From positions 13,390-23,871 of the forward strand of contig MGSU01000095.1 of assembly GCA_001799195.1 (NCBI GenBank): a DNA stretch of 10,482 nucleotides, given 5' to 3'. Shown piece by piece: positions 1 through 6,375 of this stretch. Position numbers and translations under genes: made by a program. Under the pieces are notes generated by a model. The model ran no database searches. It had not been told where the DNA came from and saw only the letters and a list, made by a program, of their open reading frames with translations. Within the stretch, counting starts at the first letter, position 1. The number at the start of each line of letters is the position of its first letter. Source of the stretch: Deltaproteobacteria bacterium RIFOXYA12_FULL_61_11 (GTDB lineage Bacteria > Bdellovibrionota_F > JAHFAK01 > YA12-FULL-61-11).

Positions 1-96
1 GGCGAGCCCGAGCATGATCCAGCTCGGGTCGAGGGTCAAGCCCGCTGTAGTGTCCCGAAAAGAAGACAATTGTATTGAATAACAGACATTCTTCAT
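1..96. other. Ambiguous coding fragment at left edge
   Basis: Two readings are open. On the plus strand, a frame open from position 2 stops at TAA 80-82; it would be the C-terminal 26 residues of a gene entering from the left. On the minus strand, an ATG at 96-94 opens a frame that runs off the left edge (32 codons, ending in a fairly hydrophobic stretch). Both frames share the same third-codon positions, and these are G/C-rich only up to about position 50, so composition cannot choose between them. The minus ATG has no clear Shine-Dalgarno. The plus reading gains some support from a plus-strand terminator at 242-271. No family is recognised. Confidence 0.2.
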
Positions 97-127
97 GGGG
101 GCATGTCCGTACTAGGGGAGGCAAGAG

Positions 128-236
128 GTTGGAACAGTCTAGAAATTGTTGGTACTATTGACGAGTACCCTCTCGAAGAGCACCTGGCACGAGGGTTGAA
201 AAGATCGTCCTCCGAACTCCATAACGTTGTTCCAAC
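128..236. repeat. 9-bp inverted repeat enclosing local hairpins
   Basis: GTTGGAACA at 128-136 is the exact reverse complement of TGTTCCAAC at 228-236. The interval contains smaller hairpins: GGTACT/AGTACC (151-156 with 164-169) and a competing ACCCTC/GAGGGT (167-172 with 191-196). The right arm ends five bases before the terminator stem. This is what a structured RNA ending at a terminator would look like, but it matches none of 6S, tmRNA, RNase P or SRP RNA as far as I can tell. Confidence 0.35.
185..200 (+). promoter_or_regulatory. Sigma-54-like -24/-12 element
   Basis: TGGCACG at 185-191, four bases, then TTGAA at 196-200 match the sigma-54 consensus (TGGCACG-N4-TTGCW) in sequence and spacing. 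The one important departure is that the -12 GC reads GA. If used, transcription would start near 212, only about 30 bases before the terminator stem, giving a transcript of roughly 60 nt. It is also compatible with chance, because no gene follows directly. Confidence 0.3.
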
Positions 237-241
237 GGCTG

Positions 242-271
242 AAGGGAGCGGGTGTTCGCCCGCTCCCTTTT
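242..271 (+). terminator. Rho-independent terminator
   Basis: GGGAGCGGG (244-252), the loop TGTTCG, and CCCGCTCCC (259-267) form a perfect 9-bp GC-rich stem. It is preceded by AA and followed by TTTT (268-271), so the stem can extend by two A-T pairs. The U-tract lies on the plus strand only, so it ends a plus-strand transcript: either the possible gene at the left edge or a small RNA starting between about 100 and 212. Confidence 0.75.
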
Positions 272-675
272 GATTCTCTTCACCCCTTGTCCCCGGTTTC
301 GTGCGGTGCGCCACAGAAGGTGGTTTATCCACAGGTGCTGTTGATAACTTACCCTGAAGGTAACTCGTTGTCCCCTCGTAAAGCCATACGTTGAGCAGGT
401 CCAAGCGTATGAAATCTCGCATCCCCAGCAGTGGAGCGCGAAATCGCGCCAAGCCCGGTGGTGTAAGTCGCCGAGGTAGGTAAGAAAAAAGAACAAATAC
501 AATCGGTAAGACGATTGCGCAATTCCTGGACAATTCGAGAACTACTCGAATTAGTTTCGATTCTTCCCGCCGGTTGAGGCTCGGAGAGTGTTTGTCCACA
601 GGTCTTGGGGATACTCGGGAACGTTTGAAATCACAGAGGACGAACGAGGGGGATCGAGCGGCGCCGGGGCAGCGC
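272..675. other. Gene-free stretch with DnaA-box-like 9-mers and palindromes
   Basis: No open frame here has codon use or sequence resembling a protein. The stretch holds a perfect TTATCCACA (325-333), a facing TGTTGATAA (339-347, one mismatch from the box on the other strand), TTGTCCACA (592-600, the actinobacterial-type box), and weaker TTGTCCCCG (287-295) and TTGTCCCCT (368-376). It also has an A-rich tract at 481-502 and small palindromes: CATACG/CGTATG at 385-411, GCGCG/CGCGC at 436-449, ATTGCGCAAT at 514-523, and AATTCGAG/CTCGAATT at 532-552. Possible roles are a replication or DnaA-binding region, or untranslated DNA with chance boxes. Confidence 0.35.
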
Positions 676-1596
676 TCACTGGCAGGGGACACCGCTGTAG
701 GGTTTCCCGTCGGCCACACAACCGTAGCAATCACCCCATTTGTCCCAATCGCCGGCGTCGGAGTATTGATCGCACACGGCATACGGGTCGTCACCTGTGG
801 TCACGGGTGGAGGGTCGTCGTCGGGCGTCGTCGGATCGGTGGTTACGGGTGGGTCGGTGTCGTCATCGTCGAAGGTCCAATCATCGTCGTCATCCGTGGT
901 CGGCGTGGGGTCCGGAGTCCAGGGTTGGGTCGTACCCGGGTCGGTCCCCGGTGTCGTCGCGGTCCCGCCGCTGCAAGCGGTGCCGTCATATGTCTGCCCG
1001 GCTATCGCGCACTGGAGGCAGGCACCGTAGCGGGTCTGGTCGGTCTGGTAGGTCGTGCACTGGTCGAACGAGCCGAGGCCGGTGCCGGTACCCGAGGGGA
1101 GTCCGGTCTGCGTATCTGAGCCGCCGAGGCCGGACAGATCCGTACCGCTGCCGCTGGGGTTGGTGGGGGTAGTGGACGAACCATTGAGGCCGCTTAAAGA
1201 AAAACTTTGGGAAAACAGAGCACTGAGACAAGCGTCCTGTTTGTTCTCTACCTCGCTGGTATCGGTGGATCCGCTCGTGTTGGTGCTCTGGGACTGGCAC
1301 TGACAGTATTGCTGCGCCTGGGAGGTCAGGTCCATGGCGCCGAACTGAAGTTTTGAACCTTGGCCCTTGCAGGGCTCGGGAATGGCGAATTCCTTCGTGA
1401 ACTCCTTGCCGTCCGAGGCGCGGACCGAGGCCTTGGCCTTGCCGTTGCCCTGGTCGGTGACCGAGCCGTCGAAGGTGCATTTGCTGCATTGGAGTTTCAT
1501 GGAACTCGATGACAAGAGTGATGCATTCTCCTCATCGTCGCTGCAGGCGATAAAGATCAGGGCAAGGAAGCTGGACAGGAGCAGGATCTTGACCAT
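676..1596 (-). CDS. Cys-rich secreted lipoprotein with duplicated C-terminal module
   Basis: The protein has 306 residues and its function is unknown. It has a short basic start, a hydrophobic core, and a likely lipobox ending IA-Cys18 (Phe at -3 is less usual), followed by Ser and an acidic stretch, so it is probably an envelope lipoprotein. A pair of Cys (37, 40) opens the mature part. Residues 130-176 are Ser/Gly/Thr-rich. Two copies of a roughly 30-residue module follow, at about 177-208 and 272-305, both fitting CxxY-x(n)-[YW]GxCxxCxxxGxxYxGxxC. They are joined by a low-complexity Asp/Thr/Pro linker (209-270) with runs of four and five Asp. The ATG is preceded by GGAG about ten bases upstream. 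It lies 99 bases downstream of another Cys-rich exported protein on the same strand and is probably co-transcribed with it. No matching family is recognised. Confidence 0.8.
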   Translation of the reverse strand: MVKILLLSSFLALIFIACSDDEENASLLSSSSMKLQCSKCTFDGSVTDQGNGKAKASVRASDGKEFTKEFAIPEPCKGQGSKLQFGAMDLTSQAQQYCQCQSQSTNTSGSTDTSEVENKQDACLSALFSQSFSLSGLNGSSTTPTNPSGSGTDLSGLGGSDTQTGLPSGTGTGLGSFDQCTTYQTDQTRYGACLQCAIAGQTYDGTACSGGTATTPGTDPGTTQPWTPDPTPTTDDDDDWTFDDDDTDPPVTTDPTTPDDDPPPVTTGDDPYAVCDQYSDAGDWDKWGDCYGCVADGKPYSGVPCQ

Positions 1597-1695
1597 GGTG
1601 TATTCTCCAGGTGGCTATGGAAAACCTGGCCCATGATACGAGGAAGTTCCCGGGAGAAGCAAGCGATAGAGGGACTTTTTTATTGGGATGGTAGG

Positions 1696-2526
1696 TCAGT
1701 AGATCAAGTCGAAATCGGTCTCGCCGCAGTGACCCTCGAGGCAGTCGACCGGGTGGGGCATGCGCACCGAGCAATCGCCCATCAAACCCTGGGACTCGAT
1801 CCAGGTCTTCGACAGTTGGTTGTACTCGTCGACCAAGGGCAGCAGGATAGAGGAATCGGTCGCGCGCAACGAGTAGACCAGGTAGTCGGCCGGACCGCCG
1901 CAGGCCTTGGCGCCGTACCCAGTGGACTGGCAGTCGCTCTTGTTGGCACAGGCAGCATCGCCGACCAGGGTCTGGATCCTCTCGGCCAGGATTGCCATAC
2001 GCTCGGGGAGGGTCGGCTCAGACGGCGGGGTCGGCTCGCAGCCGCGCTCGCCCAGGAAGTAACCCGGCATGCAGGTCTTGCAGTAGGCGATCGGATTGCA
2101 TGGATAGCGGACGCACTGCACGTCGAGGAGGACGAATTCCTGACAATAGGGATCGGTCATCAGGGGCGCGCAACCGGCGCCCTCGGGACGGAAGCCGAGG
2201 TCGCACTCGAGGCAGGTGACGATCGGCTCGCAGGGGGCTTTGATGCACTCGACCCGCTGGTACTTCCACGCCAGGCAACGAGGATCGTTCGGCGTTGGTT
2301 CGGACGGTTTTGGCTCGACCGGGTCGGTGGGGGTGGGCTCTTCGGGTTCCACGGGTTCGGCGGGCTCTGGGGTGACCGGGTCACCGGGTTCCGTAGGGAT
2401 GGGATCGCCGGGCAGCGTGGGGGATTGATCTTCGTCTCCGATGCAGGCAGGTCCCGCGGCCAAACCGATGAGGACGATCAGGGAGAAGAAGAGGAGAAAT
2501 TGACGGAGCAGAGCGAGGGCGTGCAT
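1696..2526 (-). CDS. Cys-rich exported protein with two identical-spacing Cys modules
   Basis: The protein has 276 residues and its function is unknown. A signal peptide with hydrophobic core 5-24 leads to GPA-Cys28. Pro at -2 makes the lipobox atypical, so either lipidation or ordinary signal peptidase cleavage is possible. Residues 35-80 form a Pro/Glu/Asp/Thr linker. Two tandem modules then occur (about 81-124 and 125-168), both starting Asp-Pro, with exactly the same pattern C-x9-C-x4-C-x5-C-x2-C-x10-C (Cys 84, 94, 99, 105, 108, 119 and 128, 138, 143, 149, 152, 163). A further C-terminal domain (about 176-270) carries more Cys and the segment GAKACGGPADYLVYS, a motif style I associate with uncharacterised secreted bacterial proteins. 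The ATG has a GGAGG Shine-Dalgarno about six bases upstream. A promoter-like pair lies at 2563-2591. Confidence 0.82.
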   Translation of the reverse strand: MHALALLRQFLLFFSLIVLIGLAAGPACIGDEDQSPTLPGDPIPTEPGDPVTPEPAEPVEPEEPTPTDPVEPKPSEPTPNDPRCLAWKYQRVECIKAPCEPIVTCLECDLGFRPEGAGCAPLMTDPYCQEFVLLDVQCVRYPCNPIAYCKTCMPGYFLGERGCEPTPPSEPTLPERMAILAERIQTLVGDAACANKSDCQSTGYGAKACGGPADYLVYSLRATDSSILLPLVDEYNQLSKTWIESQGLMGDCSVRMPHPVDCLEGHCGETDFDLIY

Positions 2527-2562
2527 GGGGCCTCCAGGAGTTTCCAGTTGTTTCCTGGCCGC

Positions 2563-2591
2563 CTTCTAGCATGCATGATGCATGGCGTCAA
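2563..2591 (-). promoter_or_regulatory. Sigma-70-type promoter for the Cys-rich protein genes
   Basis: Read on the minus strand, TTGACG (-35, positions 2591-2586) and TAGAAG (-10, positions 2568-2563) are separated by exactly 17 bases, matching 5 of 6 and 4 of 6 consensus positions. The start of transcription would be near 2556, about 30 bases before the ATG at 2526. The spacer is itself palindromic (GCATGCATGATGCATG). Confidence 0.5.
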
Positions 2592-2617
2592 GAAGTCTTT
2601 CGCGACGGAGGTATACC

Positions 2618-2752
2618 TTCAGTCTTGGGTAGCATGCAGGTTGTTCCTATTACCTCGTTGGGGTGGCGCCGACGGGGGGGGGCCACCACGCGCAAGTATG
2701 AGCATGGTGGGGGTGAGAGGCGACAGGACCCCTCGCCTCACCCAAGACTGAA
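2618..2752. repeat. 13-bp perfect inverted repeat, about 109 bp apart
   Basis: TTCAGTCTTGGGT at 2618-2630 is the exact reverse complement of ACCCAAGACTGAA at 2740-2752. The interior is non-coding and has its own hairpins. The span (about 131-135 bp) and the end sequence CAGTCTTG resemble the clearer element at 7794-7926 (133 bp, ends CAGACTTG). No flanking direct repeat is evident and the interiors are not clearly alike. It may be a degraded or related miniature element, or a regulatory palindrome. Confidence 0.5.
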
Positions 2753-2883
2753 CACGTATTGACAAAGTGCGAGAGGTCCAGGAACGCTGGAGAAACCCAA
2801 ACTGAAAAAAATGGCCGCTAGGGCTGGTCTCAGGGGGGCCTCGGGTATATGCTCTCAGGGCGGTAGTCCAGGAGAAATCTTCC

Positions 2884-4182
2884 ATGTCCGGTCCGAAGCC
2901 TTCGCCGCCCGTGATCCTCTGCGTCGACGATGAACAGTTCGTGCTCAATGCCTTGAACAGCCAATTGCAACGCCGTTTCGGCGGGGCCTACGAGTACGAG
3001 TTCGCCGAGAGCGCGGAAGAAGCCACGGAGCTGATCCAGGAACTCTGCGAACAAGGGCACGAGATCGTCATGGTCATCTCCGACCAGATCATGCCCGGCA
3101 TGACCGGGGACGAATTCCTCATCGATGTGCACGAGAAACACCCGAAACCGATCAAGATCCTGCTCACCGGCCAGGCAGCCATCGAGTCGGCGATGAAGGC
3201 GATCAACAACGCTAATCTCTACCGTTATCTGACCAAGCCCTGGGACGAGAAGGATTTCTTGCTGACGGTCGAGAAGGGTATCCGTGAGTACGAGCTGATG
3301 GAGGAGGTACGCAAGCAGATTGAGGTTTTCCAGCGTTTCGTACCCAAGGATTTCCTCGAGCACCTCGGCAAGGCCAGTATCCTGGACATCGAGCTAGGCG
3401 ACCAGGTGCACAAGGAGATGACCGTACTCTTCTCGGACATCCGGGCCTTCACCACCTTGTCCGAGAAGATGAGTCCCAAGGACAACTTCAACTTCCTCAA
3501 TTCCTATCTCCGCCACATTGGGCCGATCATCCCCAAGAACCACGGTTTCATCGATAATTTCATCGGCGACGCCATCATGGCCCTGTTCCCCCATCGGGTA
3601 GATGACGCTCTCCAGGCGGCCATCGAAATGCACCGCGGCGTACTCTCCTTCAACCAGCGTCGGCGAGGGTACGGCCTGGAAGAGATTGCCATCGGCATTG
3701 GTCTGCACGCAGGCAACCTCATGCTCGGGACCATCGGGAATGAGCAGCGCATGCAGGGCACGGTGATCTCGGATGCGGTGAACTTGGCCTCGCGCTTGGA
3801 GGGATTGACCAAGCACTGGGGCACCAACATCGCCGTTAGCGAAGAGACCGTCACCAAACTCGAGCACCCGGAACAGTTCGAGGTCAGGCTGATGGGCCGG
3901 GTCAAGGTCAAGGGCAAGCAGAAGAGCGTCTCGGTCTACGAGGTCCTCGACGTCGAACTGCATGTCTCGGCTGCGTTGAAGGTTGCGACCAGGGAGGACT
4001 TCGAAAAGGGGTTGATCCAATACTATCAAAAGGATTTTACCGGTGCGAGCGTGCTGTTCAACAAGGTCCTCAAAGAGAACCCCGGCGATAAGGTCGCCCG
4101 CATCTACCTCGAACGGTCGGCCAAGTTCATGGTCGACGAAGTCCCCAACGATTGGACCGGTATCGTCTTCAAGTCAGACTGA
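2884..4182 (+). CDS. Response regulator / class III nucleotide cyclase with TPR-like tail
   Basis: This 432-residue cytoplasmic signalling protein should make cyclic nucleotide (probably cAMP) under phosphorelay control. The N-terminal receiver (about 8-135) has the acidic pair Asp15/Asp16, phosphoacceptor Asp67 in SDQIMPG, Thr95 and Lys118-Pro. A short linker leads to the cyclase domain (about 175-355). The metal-binding aspartates are Asp185 (FSDIRAFT) and Asp229 (IGDAIMALF), and the transition-state residues are Asn300 and Arg304 in VNLASRLE. The position that is usually Lys for purine recognition (consensus DKFIGDA) is Asn225 here. The second specificity position is Thr293. Residues 370-415 resemble one TPR repeat. 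The start is supported by AGGAG about nine bases upstream. The next gene follows after 24 bases, probably in the same operon. No partner kinase is in the window. Confidence 0.93.
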   Translation: MSGPKPSPPVILCVDDEQFVLNALNSQLQRRFGGAYEYEFAESAEEATELIQELCEQGHEIVMVISDQIMPGMTGDEFLIDVHEKHPKPIKILLTGQAAIESAMKAINNANLYRYLTKPWDEKDFLLTVEKGIREYELMEEVRKQIEVFQRFVPKDFLEHLGKASILDIELGDQVHKEMTVLFSDIRAFTTLSEKMSPKDNFNFLNSYLRHIGPIIPKNHGFIDNFIGDAIMALFPHRVDDALQAAIEMHRGVLSFNQRRRGYGLEEIAIGIGLHAGNLMLGTIGNEQRMQGTVISDAVNLASRLEGLTKHWGTNIAVSEETVTKLEHPEQFEVRLMGRVKVKGKQKSVSVYEVLDVELHVSAALKVATREDFEKGLIQYYQKDFTGASVLFNKVLKENPGDKVARIYLERSAKFMVDEVPNDWTGIVFKSD

Positions 4183-4206
4183 GCAGGCCCTCGGGAGCGT
4201 ACCGCG

Positions 4207-4599
4207 ATGCTCGAAGCCACCATTTTGCCAGGGATGCTCGTGGTCGACGATCACGACTTCAACCTCGACCTCTTCCGCAGAGTTTTTCGCCGTAGGTTCT
4301 CCCTGTGCACCTGCGCGACCCTCGAAGAAGCCCGGAAGGCGCTCCGATCGAGACCCTGGATCGTGCTCGTGGTCGACGCCGGCCTGCCCGACGGCGATGG
4401 CCTCGGCTTCCTGCTCGAGGAGGTGCCGGTGATCGAAGGAAGACCTCTGCGCGTGCTGGTCAGCGGGGACACCTGCAACACCGAGCAGTACCGCCAGGCG
4501 GCCACACGGGGGATAGACCTCTTTCTGCCGAAACCTTTCGATTTTTCGGAACTTCGAGCGTTTCTCGAGCAGCGGTTGGGGGAGACTCAACCTGAGTAG
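4207..4599 (+). CDS. Stand-alone response regulator receiver
   Basis: This 130-residue, single-domain CheY-like protein has the acidic pair Asp14/Asp15, phosphoacceptor Asp57 in VVDAGLPDGDG, Ser86 at the conserved Thr/Ser switch position and Lys109-Pro110. There is no output domain, so it should act through protein contacts, as a phosphate sink, or as a relay step. It follows the receiver-cyclase gene by 24 bases with GGGAG about ten bases before the ATG, so both are likely made from one transcript and may share a kinase. It ends three bases from the stop of the convergent sigma-54 activator gene, leaving no room for separate terminators. Confidence 0.9.
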   Translation: MLEATILPGMLVVDDHDFNLDLFRRVFRRRFSLCTCATLEEARKALRSRPWIVLVVDAGLPDGDGLGFLLEEVPVIEGRPLRVLVSGDTCNTEQYRQAATRGIDLFLPKPFDFSELRAFLEQRLGETQPE

Positions 4600-4602
4600 G
4601 GG

Positions 4603-6294
4603 TCAGCCCTCCTCGCCCTCTCGTTCGATGCCATACTTGCGCATTTTCTCGTGCAGGGTCGAGACCGCAATGCCGAGAGAACGCGCGGCGTGGACCTTGT
4701 TCCAGCGGTGGTACTGGAGGGAGGTCAGGATGGTTTCCCGTTCGGCGTCGCGCAGGGTGCGCGGTTTGGTCTCTTCCTTCACCGCCTTGGGTTCGAAGAA
4801 GGTTTTCTCCCCCATAAGGCCGAGTTTGAAGACCACATGGCTGGGGTCTATCATTTCCCCTTGGCTGAGCACCAGGGCGCGATTGATGACGTTCTTGAGT
4901 TCGCGCACGTTGCCTGGCCAATGATAATCGAGGATTTTGTCCAGAGCAGTGGGGCTGATCTTCTCGGAGAGGAGGTCGCCGGTCTTGCGATAGCGGTCGG
5001 TGTCGAGTTCCGGGAGGCCGATTTTCAGGAAGTGTTCCAGGAGAGCCGGTATGTCCTGTTTGCGTTCGGCCAGGGGTGGCAAGGTTATCGGGATGCAGAA
5101 GAGCCGGTAGAAAAGGTCTTCGCGGAAGGTGCCGCGCTGAACTTCTTGTTGCAGGTTCTTGTTGGTCGCGGTGATGACGCGCACGTCCACGGAAATGGTT
5201 TCGTTAGAACCCAAGCGTTTGACCTCCCTGGTCTCCAGGACGCGCAGCAGCTTGGGTTGGAGATCGAGGGGCAACTCGCCGATTTCGTCCAAGAAGACGG
5301 TGCCGTGGTCGGCGTACTCGAAAACCCCCTTGCGGAATTGCGAGGCGCTGGTGAAGGCGCCCTTCTCGTGTCCGAACAACTCGCCCTCGATGAGGTCCTT
5401 GGCGATGGCCCCGCAATTCAGAGGCAGGAAGACCTGGTCTCGGCGATTGCTGAGACGATGTAAGGCTTTTGCGATCAATTCCTTACCAGTTCCGGATTCC
5501 CCGGAGATGAGCACGGTGGCGTCGGTAGCGGCCACGTTCTGGACCAGGTCGAAGACCTCGCGCATATGCGCGGTGGTGCCGACCATGCCCTCGAAATAGT
5601 TCAAGGCCACGGGTTTGATCGCAATGGAGGAGGTGCGGGTGGTGAAGGTCAGCATGGTTTTACCGATGCGGAAGACATCCCCATCGTTCAGGGTCACTTC
5701 GCCGATCCGAGTAGGTCCGAGGTAGGTGCCATTCTTGCTGCCCCAGTCCTTCAGAAGATACCGGCCGGAACGGACGTCGATGGAACAGTGGGTGGTCGAG
5801 ACGTACTCGTCGTCGAGGATGATCTGATTGCTCGGATTCTTGCCGATTAGGCATGGGAAACTCTTGATTTCTATGTCTTTTGCTTCTTTCCCCGTGCCGA
5901 GACGCAGGGCGCTCTTCTCGACTTGCAAGAGTTTCTTGCCGTGGTCGAAGCCCAGGATCTTGGTGGTGTTGTAATTGGCGAGTCGGGTGCGCTCCTCGGG
6001 TTGGACCTCGACCGAGAGTTGGAACTCGACGTTGAAGGAACCGACCGTGAGTTGGTCTCCTTCTTTCAAGGTGTGGGTGTGGACGCGGCGGTCGTTGACG
6101 AAGGTCCCGTTGGTGCTGCGATCAATCAGAACGTACTCTTCGCCTCGGCGACGGATGGAGACGTGGACCCGGGAGATGTTCAGGTCGGCCAGGCTGATGT
6201 CGTTCTCGCTGCTGCGGCCGATGGTGGTCTCTTCGTTGCTGAGGAAGAAACGCATGATGAATTCGGCGTTCTTGTAGAAGCTCAGGCTGGCCAT
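4603..6294 (-). CDS. Double-FHA sigma-54 enhancer-binding protein
   Basis: This 563-residue activator opens sigma-54 promoters using ATP. FHA domain 1 (about 20-95) has GR at 26-27, SRVH at 41-44 and NGT at 62-64, the expected phosphothreonine-reading residues. FHA domain 2 (about 145-220) has GK instead of GR and STTH instead of SRxH, then NGT at 188-190. The AAA+ core (about 233-470) has Walker A GESGTGKE (265-272), GAFTSA (312-317, usually GAFTGA), Walker B VFLDEI (333-338), REDLFYRL (391-398) and WPGNVREL (459-466). A Fis-type helix-turn-helix ends the protein (about 515-556). I chose the ATG at 6294 because GGGGAG lies about six bases upstream and the FHA homology begins there; an in-frame ATG at 6357 adds only unrelated residues. 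FHA domains imply input from a Ser/Thr kinase, not an aspartate phosphorelay. It lies 81 bases downstream of the peptidase gene on the same strand. Confidence 0.95.
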   Translation of the reverse strand: MASLSFYKNAEFIMRFFLSNEETTIGRSSENDISLADLNISRVHVSIRRRGEEYVLIDRSTNGTFVNDRRVHTHTLKEGDQLTVGSFNVEFQLSVEVQPEERTRLANYNTTKILGFDHGKKLLQVEKSALRLGTGKEAKDIEIKSFPCLIGKNPSNQIILDDEYVSTTHCSIDVRSGRYLLKDWGSKNGTYLGPTRIGEVTLNDGDVFRIGKTMLTFTTRTSSIAIKPVALNYFEGMVGTTAHMREVFDLVQNVAATDATVLISGESGTGKELIAKALHRLSNRRDQVFLPLNCGAIAKDLIEGELFGHEKGAFTSASQFRKGVFEYADHGTVFLDEIGELPLDLQPKLLRVLETREVKRLGSNETISVDVRVITATNKNLQQEVQRGTFREDLFYRLFCIPITLPPLAERKQDIPALLEHFLKIGLPELDTDRYRKTGDLLSEKISPTALDKILDYHWPGNVRELKNVINRALVLSQGEMIDPSHVVFKLGLMGEKTFFEPKAVKEETKPRTLRDAERETILTSLQYHRWNKVHAARSLGIAVSTLHEKMRKYGIEREGEEG

Positions 6295-6375
6295 GGTCCG
6301 CTCCCCTGCTGCGCCGTGGGTGGCGCGAGTATGGCCCAGTGGGTCCGGGGAAGTCAATGGTATCGGAGTTCGACT

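Larger units (their letters stand above)
2527..2883. other. Divergent intergenic region between lipoprotein and cyclase genes
   Basis: This 357-base gap lies between divergent genes. It contains the minus-strand promoter at 2563-2591, the 13-bp inverted repeat bounding 2618-2752, a run of nine G (2674-2682), and a hairpin-forming segment (GGGTGAG..GCG with CGCCTCACCC, 2711-2742). It also has a perfect plus-strand TTGACA at 2759-2764, but I see no convincing -10 at the right distance. A TATATGCT at 2846-2853 lacks a good -35. The cyclase Shine-Dalgarno AGGAG lies near 2870. No open frame here looks like a real gene. Confidence 0.5.

Noticed and set aside
93-794. Minus-strand open frame of 233 codons
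   Set aside because: It overlaps the 3' part of the lipoprotein gene in another frame, crosses the terminator stem, has mixed low-complexity content and no start signal.
797-960. Repetitive GTC/ATC-rich tract as a DNA repeat or CRISPR-like array
   Set aside because: There are no fixed repeat and spacer units. It is explained by codons for the Asp/Thr/Pro linker of the lipoprotein.
574-1172. Two plus-strand open frames of 181 and 194 codons
   Set aside because: Both are Gly/Arg/Val-rich shadows of the Asp/Thr/Pro-coding lipoprotein region on the other strand.
1633-2751. Long plus-strand open frame of 372 codons
   Set aside because: It is antisense to the Cys-rich protein gene at 1696-2526, which has a signal peptide, exact Cys repeats, a Shine-Dalgarno and a promoter. 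The plus frame has no recognisable domain.
2825-2840. GG-N10-GC spacing suggesting a sigma-54 promoter for the cyclase gene
   Set aside because: Only the GG and GC match; the surrounding TGGCAC and TTGC bases are absent, and G-rich DNA gives such spacing by chance.
6295-6357. Upstream in-frame ATG of the sigma-54 activator
   Set aside because: The added 21 residues lie outside the FHA homology, and the good Shine-Dalgarno belongs to the ATG at 6294.
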